A DNA stretch of 12,234 nt from JAWXCH01 sp034440595 (GCA_034440595.1 JAWXCH010000012.1:1-12234), one strand, 5' to 3'. Shown: positions 1 to 8,107, counted from the first letter of the stretch. The notes: a model not told the origin generated them from the letters alone. Translations and numbers: made by a program.

Positions 1-160
1 GCAAGAGCAGCAGCGTGGCCACCAATAGCAGTGCCAGTGCCAGCCAGATCGCCACCACGTGCGCGATAAAATGGCGATCAACGCCGGCCAGCGCTGGCCC
101 GTTGACTGAGCCTGCGGCACTAACGTAAGGCGTGCGGGTGTGTCGCGATGTCGTAACCAC
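1..160 (-). CDS. N-terminal part of a membrane protein, cut by the window edge
   Basis: An open minus-strand frame starts at a GTG (158-160) and runs off the left edge, giving 53 codons with no stop. The GTG shares one base with the metK stop codon (TAGTG arrangement), a layout typical of translational coupling. The first 30 residues or so are polar. From about residue 31 the translation turns strongly hydrophobic (HFIAHVVAIWLALALLLVAT), as expected for a first transmembrane helix or signal anchor. No family is recognisable from so little sequence. A later start is possible and no separate ribosome-binding site is seen, which fits coupling to metK but also fits chance. The hydrophobic run and tight packing are seen; the gene call is inference. 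Confidence 0.5.
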   Translation of the reverse strand, partial: MVTTSRHTRTPYVSAAGSVNGPALAGVDRHFIAHVVAIWLALALLLVATLLLL

Positions 161-1338
161 TAAACCGTAGCGGCAGCAGCCAGTTTCTCCAGCTCGCTGG
201 CCTTCTTGGTCGATTCCCAAGTGAATTCCGGTTCGTCGCGACCAAAGTGGCCACCGGCGGCACTCTTGCGATAGATCGGGCGTCGCAGATCCAAGTACTT
301 AATGATCCCGCTTGGGCTGAGCGGAAATTGATCGCGAACGATTTCGCAAATCCGTGCATCGTCCAAACGTCCGGTTCCCTCGGTATCCACATGCACGCTG
401 ACCGGTTCAGAAACACCGATCGCATAGGCCAACTGCACTTCGCAACGATCCGCTAGGCCTGCCGCAACAATATTCTTGGCAATGTGCCGCGCCATGTACG
501 CCGCCGAGCGATCCACCTTGGTTGGATCCTTGCCGCTGAATGCACCACCACCGTGGCGTCCCCAACCGCCATACGTGTCGACGATGATCTTGCGACCAGT
601 CAGCCCACAATCACCCTGCGGGCCGCCAACAACAAACCGTCCTGTAGGATTGATGTGATAAGTGATATCACCCTTAACCAGGTCCGTTGGCAGGCACGGG
701 CGAATGACCTTTTCAATCACGAACTTGCGAATTTCTTCGTTCGATACATGCGGAGCATGCTGCGTTGAGACCACCACCGTATCAACACGCACGGCGCGGT
801 TGCCGTCAAACTCAACGGTGACCTGCGCCTTACTATCGGGTCGTAGCCAATCGACTTCGCCCGTCTGGCGAGCTTCGGTCAGGCGGTTGATGATCCGGTG
901 CGACAAGGCAATCGGCAGCGGCATCAGTTCTGGCGTGTCGTTGCAGGCATAACCAAACATCAACCCCTGGTCACCGGCACCAATGTCTTTGCCAGCGGCC
1001 GAATCGTCATTCACACCTTGGGCGATGTCAGGGCTTTGCTTATCGAGAGCAATCATCACGGCGCACGTATCGGCACAGATTCCCATCTGATCATCGGTGT
1101 AGCCCACGTCGCGAATCACCTGCCGGACAATCGACTGGTAATCGATGACGGCGTTCGATGTGATCTCCCCCGCGACAATCGCAATTCCCGTGGTGACCAT
1201 CGTCTCGCAAGCAACGCGGCTGGTCGGATCCTGTGCCAACATGGCATCCAGAATGCCGTCAGAAATCTGGTCGGCCAATTTGTCGGGGTGCCCCATGCTG
1301 ACGGATTCGCTGGTAAACAAGTACTTGCCAGATGCCAC
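160..1338 (-). CDS. metK: S-adenosylmethionine synthase (methionine adenosyltransferase)
   Basis: This cytosolic enzyme makes S-adenosylmethionine from methionine and ATP, releasing phosphate and diphosphate. The 392-aa product aligns throughout with bacterial MetK (E. coli about 384 aa). Landmarks are TSESVSMGHPDK near residues 9-20, the ATP-site hexapeptide GAGDQG at 120-125, GDCGLTGRK at 242-250 and the phosphate-binding GGGAFSGKDP at 263-272. The start chosen is GTG at 1338: AGGAG (1347-1351, read on the minus strand) lies 8 bases upstream, and the protein then begins directly before KYLFTSES as in the family. A TTG 42 bases further upstream keeps the frame open, but it overlaps the promoter's -10 box and would add a non-conserved tail. 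Its own promoter lies just upstream. The stop overlaps the next gene's probable GTG. Confidence 0.97.
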   Translation of the reverse strand: MASGKYLFTSESVSMGHPDKLADQISDGILDAMLAQDPTSRVACETMVTTGIAIVAGEITSNAVIDYQSIVRQVIRDVGYTDDQMGICADTCAVMIALDKQSPDIAQGVNDDSAAGKDIGAGDQGLMFGYACNDTPELMPLPIALSHRIINRLTEARQTGEVDWLRPDSKAQVTVEFDGNRAVRVDTVVVSTQHAPHVSNEEIRKFVIEKVIRPCLPTDLVKGDITYHINPTGRFVVGGPQGDCGLTGRKIIVDTYGGWGRHGGGAFSGKDPTKVDRSAAYMARHIAKNIVAAGLADRCEVQLAYAIGVSEPVSVHVDTEGTGRLDDARICEIVRDQFPLSPSGIIKYLDLRRPIYRKSAAGGHFGRDEPEFTWESTKKASELEKLAAAATV

Positions 1339-1346
1339 GAGAGGAT

Positions 1347-1351
1347 CTCCT
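1347..1351 (-). promoter_or_regulatory. Ribosome-binding site of metK
   Basis: AGGAG on the minus strand, 8 bases before the GTG at 1338. It decides the start in favour of this GTG over the upstream TTG at 1380. Confidence 0.75.
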
Positions 1352-1379
1352 GCGAGGAATGCTTGACGCCAAACCTCCA

Positions 1380-1409
1380 ATTATAATTGAAGGCCCCGAA
1401 TCACTGCAA
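1380..1409 (-). promoter_or_regulatory. Probable sigma-70-type promoter of metK
   Basis: On the minus strand a perfect TATAAT (1380-1385) follows TTGCAG (1404-1409) after an 18-base spacer. The -10 matches consensus fully; the -35 matches only 3 of 6. Transcription would start near 1373, giving a leader of about 35 bases that contains the AGGAG site. This would allow metK to be expressed independently of the waaA gene upstream of it. Confidence 0.5.
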
Positions 1410-1410
1410 T

Positions 1411-1429
1411 GATTACTGCCAAAGTAATC
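1411..1429. promoter_or_regulatory. 19-base inverted repeat beside the metK promoter
   Basis: GATTACT (1411-1417) and AGTAATC (1423-1429) form perfect 7-base arms around a 5-base centre. The element overlaps the waaA stop codon and ends two bases upstream of the putative metK -35 box. It could be an operator or activator site. It lacks the T-run expected of an intrinsic terminator. Confidence 0.4.
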
Positions 1430-2801
1430 AAAGCCGAGCGATTTTGGCAGCATGCCGCAGGTGGGGGTCGGGCACACCTTGCCCAAGAACACCGTCGCCG
1501 GGAGCACCAGGCGTCAAAAGCGATACAAGCAGGCCAAATGTCCGCTCGGTGGCTCCTTGCTGCGACTGAACCACTGCGGCGGCGCGGTGTCCCATCTCCG
1601 CGGCAGCCACGGGGTCGCTCAGACAGCGTTCGACAAACCCGGTCATTTCGGCCTGGTCATGGACAACCCGTGCGCCATCGGAGGAAAGTAGCATGGCCAC
1701 TACATCGCGAAAGTTCTGCGTGTTGGGCCCAAAGCAGGTCGCCACCGCGTAGGCCGCCGGCTCGATCATATTCTGACCGCCGCGTGTGGAGAGACTCCCG
1801 CCGACAAAGCCAATGGTCGCCGTTCCCCACCAGGCGCCCAGCTCGCCAACCGTATCGACCAGCAGAACTCGCCTGGGGGCGACAGCTTTACCCTGGCCAG
1901 CAGTGTCATTCGTCAGCAAGCTCCGCCGTTGCCAGGATATGCCAGAACCATCGAGCAACTGCGCGACCTCTTCAAAGCGGTGCGGGTGTCGCGGCACCAG
2001 GATCAGCCGCAGTTGTGGAAAACTATCGCTCAGCGTGCGAAACGCCTCGATGGCAAACTGCTCTTCCGGTTCCTGCGTACTCCCTACCAGAAACACCACA
2101 TCGTCCGGCTGAATCCCTGCCAACTCGCGAAGCCGTACCGTCGCCGGGTTGTTGCGATCGCTCTTGGCACCGTCGAATTTGATCGAGCCGGTCACATGCA
2201 AGTTTTGCGGCGGTGTACCAAGCTGCAAGAACCGCTGTCCGTATTCATCGTTCTGTACGGCAATACAGTCAACCTGCCGCAACACTCTTGCCACCAGCCA
2301 GCGCAGCCGCGAATATCCACGAAAGCTGTTGGCACTCAGCCGCCCGTTGATGATGGCGACCTTGGCACCATGCGTCTTGGCAGCCTGAATCAAATTCGGC
2401 CACAGTTCCAACTCCGCCAGCACCAGCAAGCTTGGTCGAACCCGTCGCATCGCTGCCGCCACAGCCCAGCTAAAATCGAGCGGTGCATAAAACACCGTTA
2501 TGGCAACGTACTTTTGCCGCGCTATTGCGTACCCGGCGGCGGTTGTGGTCGAGATGACCAGTTCACAGCCGGCATTGCGCGCCTGAAACTGCGCCACTAG
2601 CGGCGCGAGCAGATTGACCTCGCCGACACTGACCGCATGCAGCCAGATACATGGCCCGTTGCCGCTACGAATCGGCACCCGCCCCAGCACCTTCTCCGCG
2701 AAACCGGCGCGGTACTTCCCCTTGCGCACTCCCTGATAGATCAACCACGGCGCAGCAACCAGCAGCACTAGCAGATAGATCAGGTTGAGAAGATAACGCA
2801 T
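1428..2801 (-). CDS. waaA: 3-deoxy-D-manno-octulosonic acid (Kdo) transferase, GT30 family
   Basis: This inner-membrane enzyme transfers Kdo from CMP-Kdo to the lipid A precursor on the cytoplasmic face, an essential step in making the lipopolysaccharide core. The 457-aa product has an N-terminal membrane anchor (about residues 4-22). The GT30 signature HAVSVGEV follows at 55-62, where Glu61 corresponds to the catalytic base. Further landmarks are ELWPN at 132-136, GRLSANSF at 153-160, VPRHPHRF at 269-276, the C-terminal VGGSL at 333-337 and GGQNMIEP at 341-348. E. coli WaaA has about 425 residues; the difference lies mainly in roughly 30 extra C-terminal residues rich in Gly and Pro. The ATG is supported by AAGGA about 6 bases upstream. 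It lies 30 bases after the HNH-type gene on the same strand. The number of Kdo units transferred cannot be read from the sequence. Confidence 0.93.
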   Translation of the reverse strand: MRYLLNLIYLLVLLVAAPWLIYQGVRKGKYRAGFAEKVLGRVPIRSGNGPCIWLHAVSVGEVNLLAPLVAQFQARNAGCELVISTTTAAGYAIARQKYVAITVFYAPLDFSWAVAAAMRRVRPSLLVLAELELWPNLIQAAKTHGAKVAIINGRLSANSFRGYSRLRWLVARVLRQVDCIAVQNDEYGQRFLQLGTPPQNLHVTGSIKFDGAKSDRNNPATVRLRELAGIQPDDVVFLVGSTQEPEEQFAIEAFRTLSDSFPQLRLILVPRHPHRFEEVAQLLDGSGISWQRRSLLTNDTAGQGKAVAPRRVLLVDTVGELGAWWGTATIGFVGGSLSTRGGQNMIEPAAYAVATCFGPNTQNFRDVVAMLLSSDGARVVHDQAEMTGFVERCLSDPVAAAEMGHRAAAVVQSQQGATERTFGLLVSLLTPGAPGDGVLGQGVPDPHLRHAAKIARL

Positions 2802-2831
2802 GGGAGTCCTTTCCCGTACAAATGTAGATCG

Positions 2832-4055
2832 TTATTCAATCGTCAGTTTCGTGTCACTGTTATGCAAATCGACCGATGGAGCGATTTGTTTCAAATTCCC
2901 CCATTCCACTCTGAAAGGCAGCAGCTTGGTTTCAGTCGATGTGGTAAGTCGCCACTGTTTGGATCCCAGTGGAGCGATTATGTCCATAGTACTCCATTCC
3001 TCCAGATTCGGCCCGGGAATGGTCACCGCCGTACAAATCCGGCCTCCAAAAAAGCTGGAGTATATTCTCCAAAGATCACCTTCATGCACTAGTCGGAATG
3101 AATGAGATTGATCGCCAGATGCAATGCACTTCAAGCTCTCCGCATGAACAAATCCGTTGAACTGAAGTATTCTCAGGCTGCATGTAATATCGCCCAGTAC
3201 AAACCCAGTCGCAAAACCAAAGGTTGTACAGTTTACGGGAGTTCGGTCGCAGAACGCCGCGAGTAGATTAACGCCTAACTTGACCATCGCGCGCATTGAT
3301 AGGCTAAGGTCGAAACGTGCGTTTACAAGCGGGAAGTGCAATCCCAACTGCGTCTCGCATTTGTAGTTGCCCATTTCGTCTGGCTTCGGTACCTCGAGCG
3401 TTTCAAGCTGTCGCAAGATTGTATCTTTGTCGTTTTGTGAGATGTAGCGAATGGTAAACGATGGTTTTTTTGATCCAACCTCTTTTTCTGCAATTTGCGA
3501 TATGGTGCGGTTTGTAAATATCCGGGGAGGAAATCGATATCCTCGATTCAATATCTCCGAGCTAACACGCCTAAAATGAAGTTTTCTTTTTTGTCCTCCT
3601 TGATGCTCGCGTAAAGCTCGTTTCACCGCAGTGACCAAAATCTCGGAGAAATTCTGCAACCCGAATGCCTTGGCTTGTTCATCGTCACCCCTAAATTCCG
3701 GTCCGTGCTCGTCAAATATTATCTGTGGATAGACGATGAATGTCTTGAGTTGATTTCTGCTCCAGTTTGCCTCACCTTCAATGAGCAGATTGCCGTCACT
3801 TTGGTCTACGTCCCAAGCTTGATAGTACGCCGTAGAAAGCTCCTGGGCAGCGACGAGTCCAAGATAAGAATGTTTGCAAAGTTCCGTGTCGAGGACGGAT
3901 AGCGTACGATTGTTACACGTTGCGCACACCACTAATCCAGACTGTTGCTCAATCGTTAGCGCGCCAGCAATGGCGTCGGGAACGATGTGTTCGCCTGTGC
4001 TGTTGGCATTGCTCCCGCAGTAGACGCAATTCTTTGTCGTAGGCACAGCGACCAC
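2832..4055 (-). CDS. HNH-type endonuclease-like protein with an N-terminal zinc module, otherwise unknown
   Basis: The 407-aa product begins with a compact metal-binding module: Cys10-x2-Cys13, GEHIVPDAIAG with Glu22-His23, Cys44-x2-Cys47 followed by Asn48-Asn49, then Asp56. This resembles the HNH_5 group of HNH nucleases, in which paired CxxC motifs hold a structural zinc and the EH...CN elements form the active site. The remaining 350 or so residues match no family I recognise and show no clear membrane segment. The start is uncertain: GTG at 4055 has an AGGA only 2 bases away, while the in-frame GTG at 4046 is 11 bases from it; both keep the zinc module. Base use differs from the neighbours: a picked 60-base stretch (3421-3480) has 23 G/C against 41 in a secA stretch (5881-5940). 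It sits between secA and waaA, 57 and 30 bases from them. The nuclease role is inferred from motifs; a defence role is only a possibility. Confidence 0.75.
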   Translation of the reverse strand: MVAVPTTKNCVYCGSNANSTGEHIVPDAIAGALTIEQQSGLVVCATCNNRTLSVLDTELCKHSYLGLVAAQELSTAYYQAWDVDQSDGNLLIEGEANWSRNQLKTFIVYPQIIFDEHGPEFRGDDEQAKAFGLQNFSEILVTAVKRALREHQGGQKRKLHFRRVSSEILNRGYRFPPRIFTNRTISQIAEKEVGSKKPSFTIRYISQNDKDTILRQLETLEVPKPDEMGNYKCETQLGLHFPLVNARFDLSLSMRAMVKLGVNLLAAFCDRTPVNCTTFGFATGFVLGDITCSLRILQFNGFVHAESLKCIASGDQSHSFRLVHEGDLWRIYSSFFGGRICTAVTIPGPNLEEWSTMDIIAPLGSKQWRLTTSTETKLLPFRVEWGNLKQIAPSVDLHNSDTKLTIE

Positions 4056-4112
4056 TATCCTAGGAATAGCAATTATGACAGCCGCAGACTATCGAGGGAT
4101 CACACCTCCCCC

Positions 4113-7100
4113 TCACACCACACTCGCCGCGCCCGGCTTGCCGTGGCAATGCTTGAACTTCTTCCCGCTCCCGCACGGGCACGGTTCATTCCGCCCCACG
4201 CGCTGGCCTTGGTTGCGAATCGGCTCGATCTTGCGATCACCTTGCTGTTCGCTGTTCTCAATGGCGCGCTGCTGATCGTCCGACGCCATATTGGAAATCG
4301 TCGGGGCAGACTCTTCCTTGACCGCCTTACTATCCTTCCAGGTCGCACCGACAAATCCTTCGTCCAGTTGCTCCATGCGAAACACCAGATCGGTCACACG
4401 TTCGCCAATCGTGCTCCACATCGTTTCAAACGTCCGCATACCCTCGCGTTTGTATTCCACCTTGGGATCGACCTGTGCGTACCCGCGTAGCGAAACGCTG
4501 GACCGCAAATGGTCCATACTCAGCAGGTGATCCTTCCAGGCACCATCCAATATCTCCAGCACCAGCATCCGTTCCATGCGGCGGATTTCTGGCCGATAGT
4601 GTTCTTCGACCGCCATGGTCAATCGGCGTTCCAGATCAACCTTGCCAAGTTTGGCCAGCTCTTCGGCCGGTTGATCAAAACTGACCGTTCGCCGCAGCCA
4701 GTCGGTTAGCGATAGCAGTTTGCCATTACCTGCACCATTTGCGCTGAGCGACTCAAGCCCGCGAGGGTCGCCATGTTCGCTAAATGGCAACTCCGCCACG
4801 CGGCGTCTGACCTCGGCCACCGCTTCGTTCGCCTGCCGCTGAAAAGTGCGGCTCTGTTCGACCAGTAGTTCGCGAATTTCGTCGCGCTGCTTGTTGCGGA
4901 ATTCGTCGATCGTGGCGTTGGCCTGGAATCGTTCGCGTGCCCATTCCGCCAATCCATCGCGATCCAATCGGAACCCACCGCTGCCGTCCGATTTGGAAAA
5001 ATGCGAAAAACCGGCCATCACCGGGTAGACCACTTCGCGTTCTTCGTAGGACTTGTAGGCCAGATCGTGAACCCGTGCGATCAACGCCGGGGTCTCCAAT
5101 CCGCGAATCTGCTCCAGGCTCATCTTCAAACCGAATTTACCTTGTAACCAATTCAGCGCCTCTTGCTGTGCAAATTCTGGCTGCAAGTACCTCGCCCCCT
5201 CACTCAGATTGGCCGCGGCGATCGCCGTAGCGGTCTTTTCCAACAGCAGGTTGACCACTTCGTCGCGACCGGCGGTTCGCAGTTCGCGATCGCGCAGGCC
5301 GACGTTCCAACGCACATTGGCAAACTTCGTAAGTGCTTCCCAATTCCACTCAGACTCTTCTTCCCCCTCGGGCAAGTTCTCTTCCACAGCCTCGTAAATC
5401 TGAGCCTCAGCCAAACGCAGCGCCTCATCCTTGGCAAATTGCTCGGCACCTTCAAACTCCAGCCCTTCAAAATCGGTCGGCTTCAGCTCGACCGAAAGCA
5501 CGCTGCCGGCCCAGCGTGCAAATGTCTCCGTGCCATAATGCTTGTCCAGATAGGTCGACAGGTGCTGCTTGATCTGCTGGTCCAGCATTTCCAGAATCAG
5601 ATCCTTGCAATTCGCACCATCCAAGATCCGCTGACGATAGCCGTAGACGCGCTTTCGCTGCTCGTCCATCACCTCGTCATATTCCAGCAGGCTCTTACGA
5701 GTCTCAAAGTTCCGTTCTTCGACCTTCTTCTGTGCCCCCTCAATCCGGCGCGAGACCATCTTGCTCTCGATCGCTTCCCCTTCCTTCATCCCCAGCCGCG
5801 TTAGCATCGTCTTGACCCATTCGCCGGCAAAAATGCGCATCAGGTCATCTTCCAGCGATAGATAAAACCGGCTGCTGCCGGGGTCACCCTGTCGACCGCA
5901 CCGCCCGCGAAGCTGCAAGTCGATACGGCGTGCTTCGTGGCGCTCGGTGCCAATACAATGCAGCCCACCTAGCTCCTTGACCACTTCCCCTTCGGCCTTC
6001 ATTTTTTCGCGGACTTCAATTTCTTCGACCAGTGCGTCCCATTCTTCTGGTGGAACATCCAACCGCGTTGGATACTTTTCTTGCAGAATGGCCCAGGCCA
6101 TCGTTTCGGCGTTTCCGCCCAGGACGATATCGGTACCGCGACCGGCCATGTTGGTGGCGATAGTCACCGCAGCCAGCCGTCCAGCCTGAGCGACGATTTC
6201 CGCCTCGCGCTTGTGATGCTTGGCATTCAGAACCTGATGCTTAATACCGCGCCGCTCTAATAGTGCCGCCAGTCGTTCGCTCTTTTCAATACTGACCGTG
6301 CCGACCAGCACCGGGCGACCCTTGCGATCGATCGACTTGACCTGTGCATTGGTCAAGGTCTCTTTGTGCTTGCTATCTTTGCGTTGATACTCGATCGCGT
6401 CGTCGGTCTCCTTGAGAATCGTGCCGAGCAGTTCCGTTCCATCTTTCAGTTCGACGATGTCCCATTTGTGGATCCGTTCGATCTCGTCTGCCACGGCGGT
6501 GTATTTTTCCGGCTCGCTCATATAGATGACGTCCGGATAATTCTTGCGCTGCATGATGCGATTGGTCGGAATCGCAATCACATCCAGCTTGTAGATCTTC
6601 CAGAACTCGCTCGCCTCGGTCATGGCCGTACCGGTCATACCGCAGATCTTGTCATACAGCTTAAAGAAATTCTGCAGCGTGATGGTGGCCAGCGTCTGCG
6701 ATTCCTTTTGAATCTGCACCCCTTCCTTGGCCTCGACCGCCTGATGCAGGCCATCGCTCCATTGGCGGCCGGGCATGAGTCGCCCAGTAAACTCGTCGAC
6801 AATGACCACCTTCCCCTCTTGAACAACGTAGTTCACGTCGCGCTTATACAGGTGATGCGCCTTGAGCGAGTTATCGATCAAGTGGGGCCATTCCATATTA
6901 CCGACGGTGTAAAAGCTTTCGACGCCGGTCAGTTTTTCGGCCGTTCGCACACCCTCTTCGGTCAGGCTGGCCGTGTGTTCCTTTTCCTTGATCTCAAAGT
7001 GCGTATCCTTCTGCAATTGCCGTGCAATCTTGTCCGCCTTGGAGTACTTCGTAATGTCATCGTGTGCCTCCCCCGAGATAATCAGCGGGGTACGCGCCTC

Positions 7101-7838
7101 GTCGATCAGAATATTGTCAACTTCGTCGATGATGGCATAGTGTAGCGGCCCCTGCGCCTGCTGATGCGGCTTGGGAAAGCGGTTGTCGTCGCGCGCGGCC
7201 ACGCGCATGTTGTCGCGCAGGTAGTCAAAGCCAAACTCGTTGTTCGTGCCATACGTAATGTCGCAGGCATATGACTTTTGCCGCTCGGCCGATTCCATTC
7301 CGCTTTGGATATTGCCAACCGTCAGCCCCAGGCCCAGATACAGCGGCCCCATCCACTCCATATCGCGCCGTGCCAGGTAGTCATTGACCGTGACGACGTG
7401 GACCCCTTTGCCCTCGATTGCGTTAAGATAGGCAGGCAGGGTTGCCACCAGTGTCTTGCCTTCGCCGGTGACCATTTCGGCGATAGCACCACTATGCAGC
7501 ACGACACCGCCGACGAGCTGCGTATCGTAATGACGCATTCCCAGCCAGCGCCGCCCCGCCTCGCGGCAGACGGCAAAGGCCTCGTTTAATATGTCGTCCA
7601 ACGTCTGCCCGGCGGCCAGCCGTTTGCGAAACTCGACCGTTTGCTGGCGAAGCTGCTCGTCCGTCAGCGCCTGATACTTAGGTTCCAGGGCGTTGATCGC
7701 GTCGATCTTCGGTTGCAACTTCTTAACGAACCGGGCATTGGACGAACCAAACATGTTGGTGATCCACTGCTCAAACCCGCTCATCAAGCCGTTGAAGAAG
7801 CCGGTGATGAACTCCCAAATACGCTCCAAAATTTCCAT
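4113..7838 (-). CDS. secA: Preprotein translocase ATPase SecA, long form
   Basis: SecA is the ATPase that pushes unfolded preproteins through the SecYEG channel. Visible landmarks of the 1241-aa product are: Walker A GEGKT at 125-129; DEVD at 238-241 within IDEVDNILIDEARTPLIISG; the GRLMPGRQWSDGLHQA stretch near 352-367; TNMAGRGTD at 562-570; LRGRCGRQGDPGSS at 643-656, with Cys where Ser or Ala is usual; LEYDEV at 718-723; and WKDHLLSMDHLR at 1101-1112. The C-terminal SEC-C zinc motif is complete (Cys1220, Cys1222, Cys1231, His1232), as used for SecB or ribosome contact in other bacteria. E. coli SecA has about 900 residues. The extra length comes mainly from an insertion near 459-505 and from an enlarged helical region (about 722-1093). 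The ATG at 7838 has only a weak upstream GAG. It is the first gene of the minus-strand block. Confidence 0.97.
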   Translation of the reverse strand: MEILERIWEFITGFFNGLMSGFEQWITNMFGSSNARFVKKLQPKIDAINALEPKYQALTDEQLRQQTVEFRKRLAAGQTLDDILNEAFAVCREAGRRWLGMRHYDTQLVGGVVLHSGAIAEMVTGEGKTLVATLPAYLNAIEGKGVHVVTVNDYLARRDMEWMGPLYLGLGLTVGNIQSGMESAERQKSYACDITYGTNNEFGFDYLRDNMRVAARDDNRFPKPHQQAQGPLHYAIIDEVDNILIDEARTPLIISGEAHDDITKYSKADKIARQLQKDTHFEIKEKEHTASLTEEGVRTAEKLTGVESFYTVGNMEWPHLIDNSLKAHHLYKRDVNYVVQEGKVVIVDEFTGRLMPGRQWSDGLHQAVEAKEGVQIQKESQTLATITLQNFFKLYDKICGMTGTAMTEASEFWKIYKLDVIAIPTNRIMQRKNYPDVIYMSEPEKYTAVADEIERIHKWDIVELKDGTELLGTILKETDDAIEYQRKDSKHKETLTNAQVKSIDRKGRPVLVGTVSIEKSERLAALLERRGIKHQVLNAKHHKREAEIVAQAGRLAAVTIATNMAGRGTDIVLGGNAETMAWAILQEKYPTRLDVPPEEWDALVEEIEVREKMKAEGEVVKELGGLHCIGTERHEARRIDLQLRGRCGRQGDPGSSRFYLSLEDDLMRIFAGEWVKTMLTRLGMKEGEAIESKMVSRRIEGAQKKVEERNFETRKSLLEYDEVMDEQRKRVYGYRQRILDGANCKDLILEMLDQQIKQHLSTYLDKHYGTETFARWAGSVLSVELKPTDFEGLEFEGAEQFAKDEALRLAEAQIYEAVEENLPEGEEESEWNWEALTKFANVRWNVGLRDRELRTAGRDEVVNLLLEKTATAIAAANLSEGARYLQPEFAQQEALNWLQGKFGLKMSLEQIRGLETPALIARVHDLAYKSYEEREVVYPVMAGFSHFSKSDGSGGFRLDRDGLAEWARERFQANATIDEFRNKQRDEIRELLVEQSRTFQRQANEAVAEVRRRVAELPFSEHGDPRGLESLSANGAGNGKLLSLTDWLRRTVSFDQPAEELAKLGKVDLERRLTMAVEEHYRPEIRRMERMLVLEILDGAWKDHLLSMDHLRSSVSLRGYAQVDPKVEYKREGMRTFETMWSTIGERVTDLVFRMEQLDEGFVGATWKDSKAVKEESAPTISNMASDDQQRAIENSEQQGDRKIEPIRNQGQRVGRNEPCPCGSGKKFKHCHGKPGAASVV

Positions 7839-7906
7839 AGACTCAAACCATCCCGGGTAAGTTGATAGCCGCCCTAGTGTTTTGTCAGATTCAAAAGGTC
7901 GGGTGC

Positions 7907-7929
7907 CACTGCTGGCTTGCCCAGCAGTG
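7907..7929. repeat. Hairpin-forming dispersed repeat upstream of secA
   Basis: CACTGCTGG (7907-7915) and CCAGCAGTG (7921-7929) form a perfect 9-base-pair stem around CTTGC. From memory, this wording (GGTGCCACTGCTGGCTTG...) recurs in planctomycete genomes. It begins 69 bases upstream of the secA ATG, so it would lie in a long secA leader if transcription starts further out. Confidence 0.6.
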
Positions 7930-8107
7930 TGTGGGTTTTAGGCGTCCGAACCCCTAAAGCTAAGTGTTGACGCAGCACTAGCATGCAGTTGGCATTGTAG
8001 ACCCTGCGCGCAGTCATAGCGCAAGGCACGCCGACAGTTCAGTTTATAGGGATTTGGAAGGGTCGGTCAATGGCAGGAACTGCTCGCAGGAACCCCGTCA
8101 TTCCCGC

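Noticed and set aside
1339..1380. Upstream TTG start extending MetK by 14 residues
   Set aside because: It overlaps the -10 box, lacks a ribosome-binding site and adds non-conserved residues; GTG at 1338 has a well-placed AGGAG.
898..1386. Plus-strand open frame opposite metK
   Set aside because: Antisense to conserved MetK sequence; the translation shows no domain.
1411..1429. Intrinsic terminator for waaA
   Set aside because: The stem is AT-rich, only 7 base pairs, and no T-run follows on the minus strand.
1409..2182. Long plus-strand open frame (257 codons) opposite waaA
   Set aside because: The minus strand encodes a full GT30 protein; the plus-strand translation is Arg/Pro/Ser-rich without any domain and is a shadow of the GC-rich codons.
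5163..5804. Plus-strand open frame of 213 codons opposite secA
   Set aside because: Antisense shadow of the SecA helical region; no family features.
6366..7145. Plus-strand open frame of 259 codons opposite secA
   Set aside because: It lies wholly inside conserved SecA coding sequence and has no ribosome-binding site or recognisable domain.
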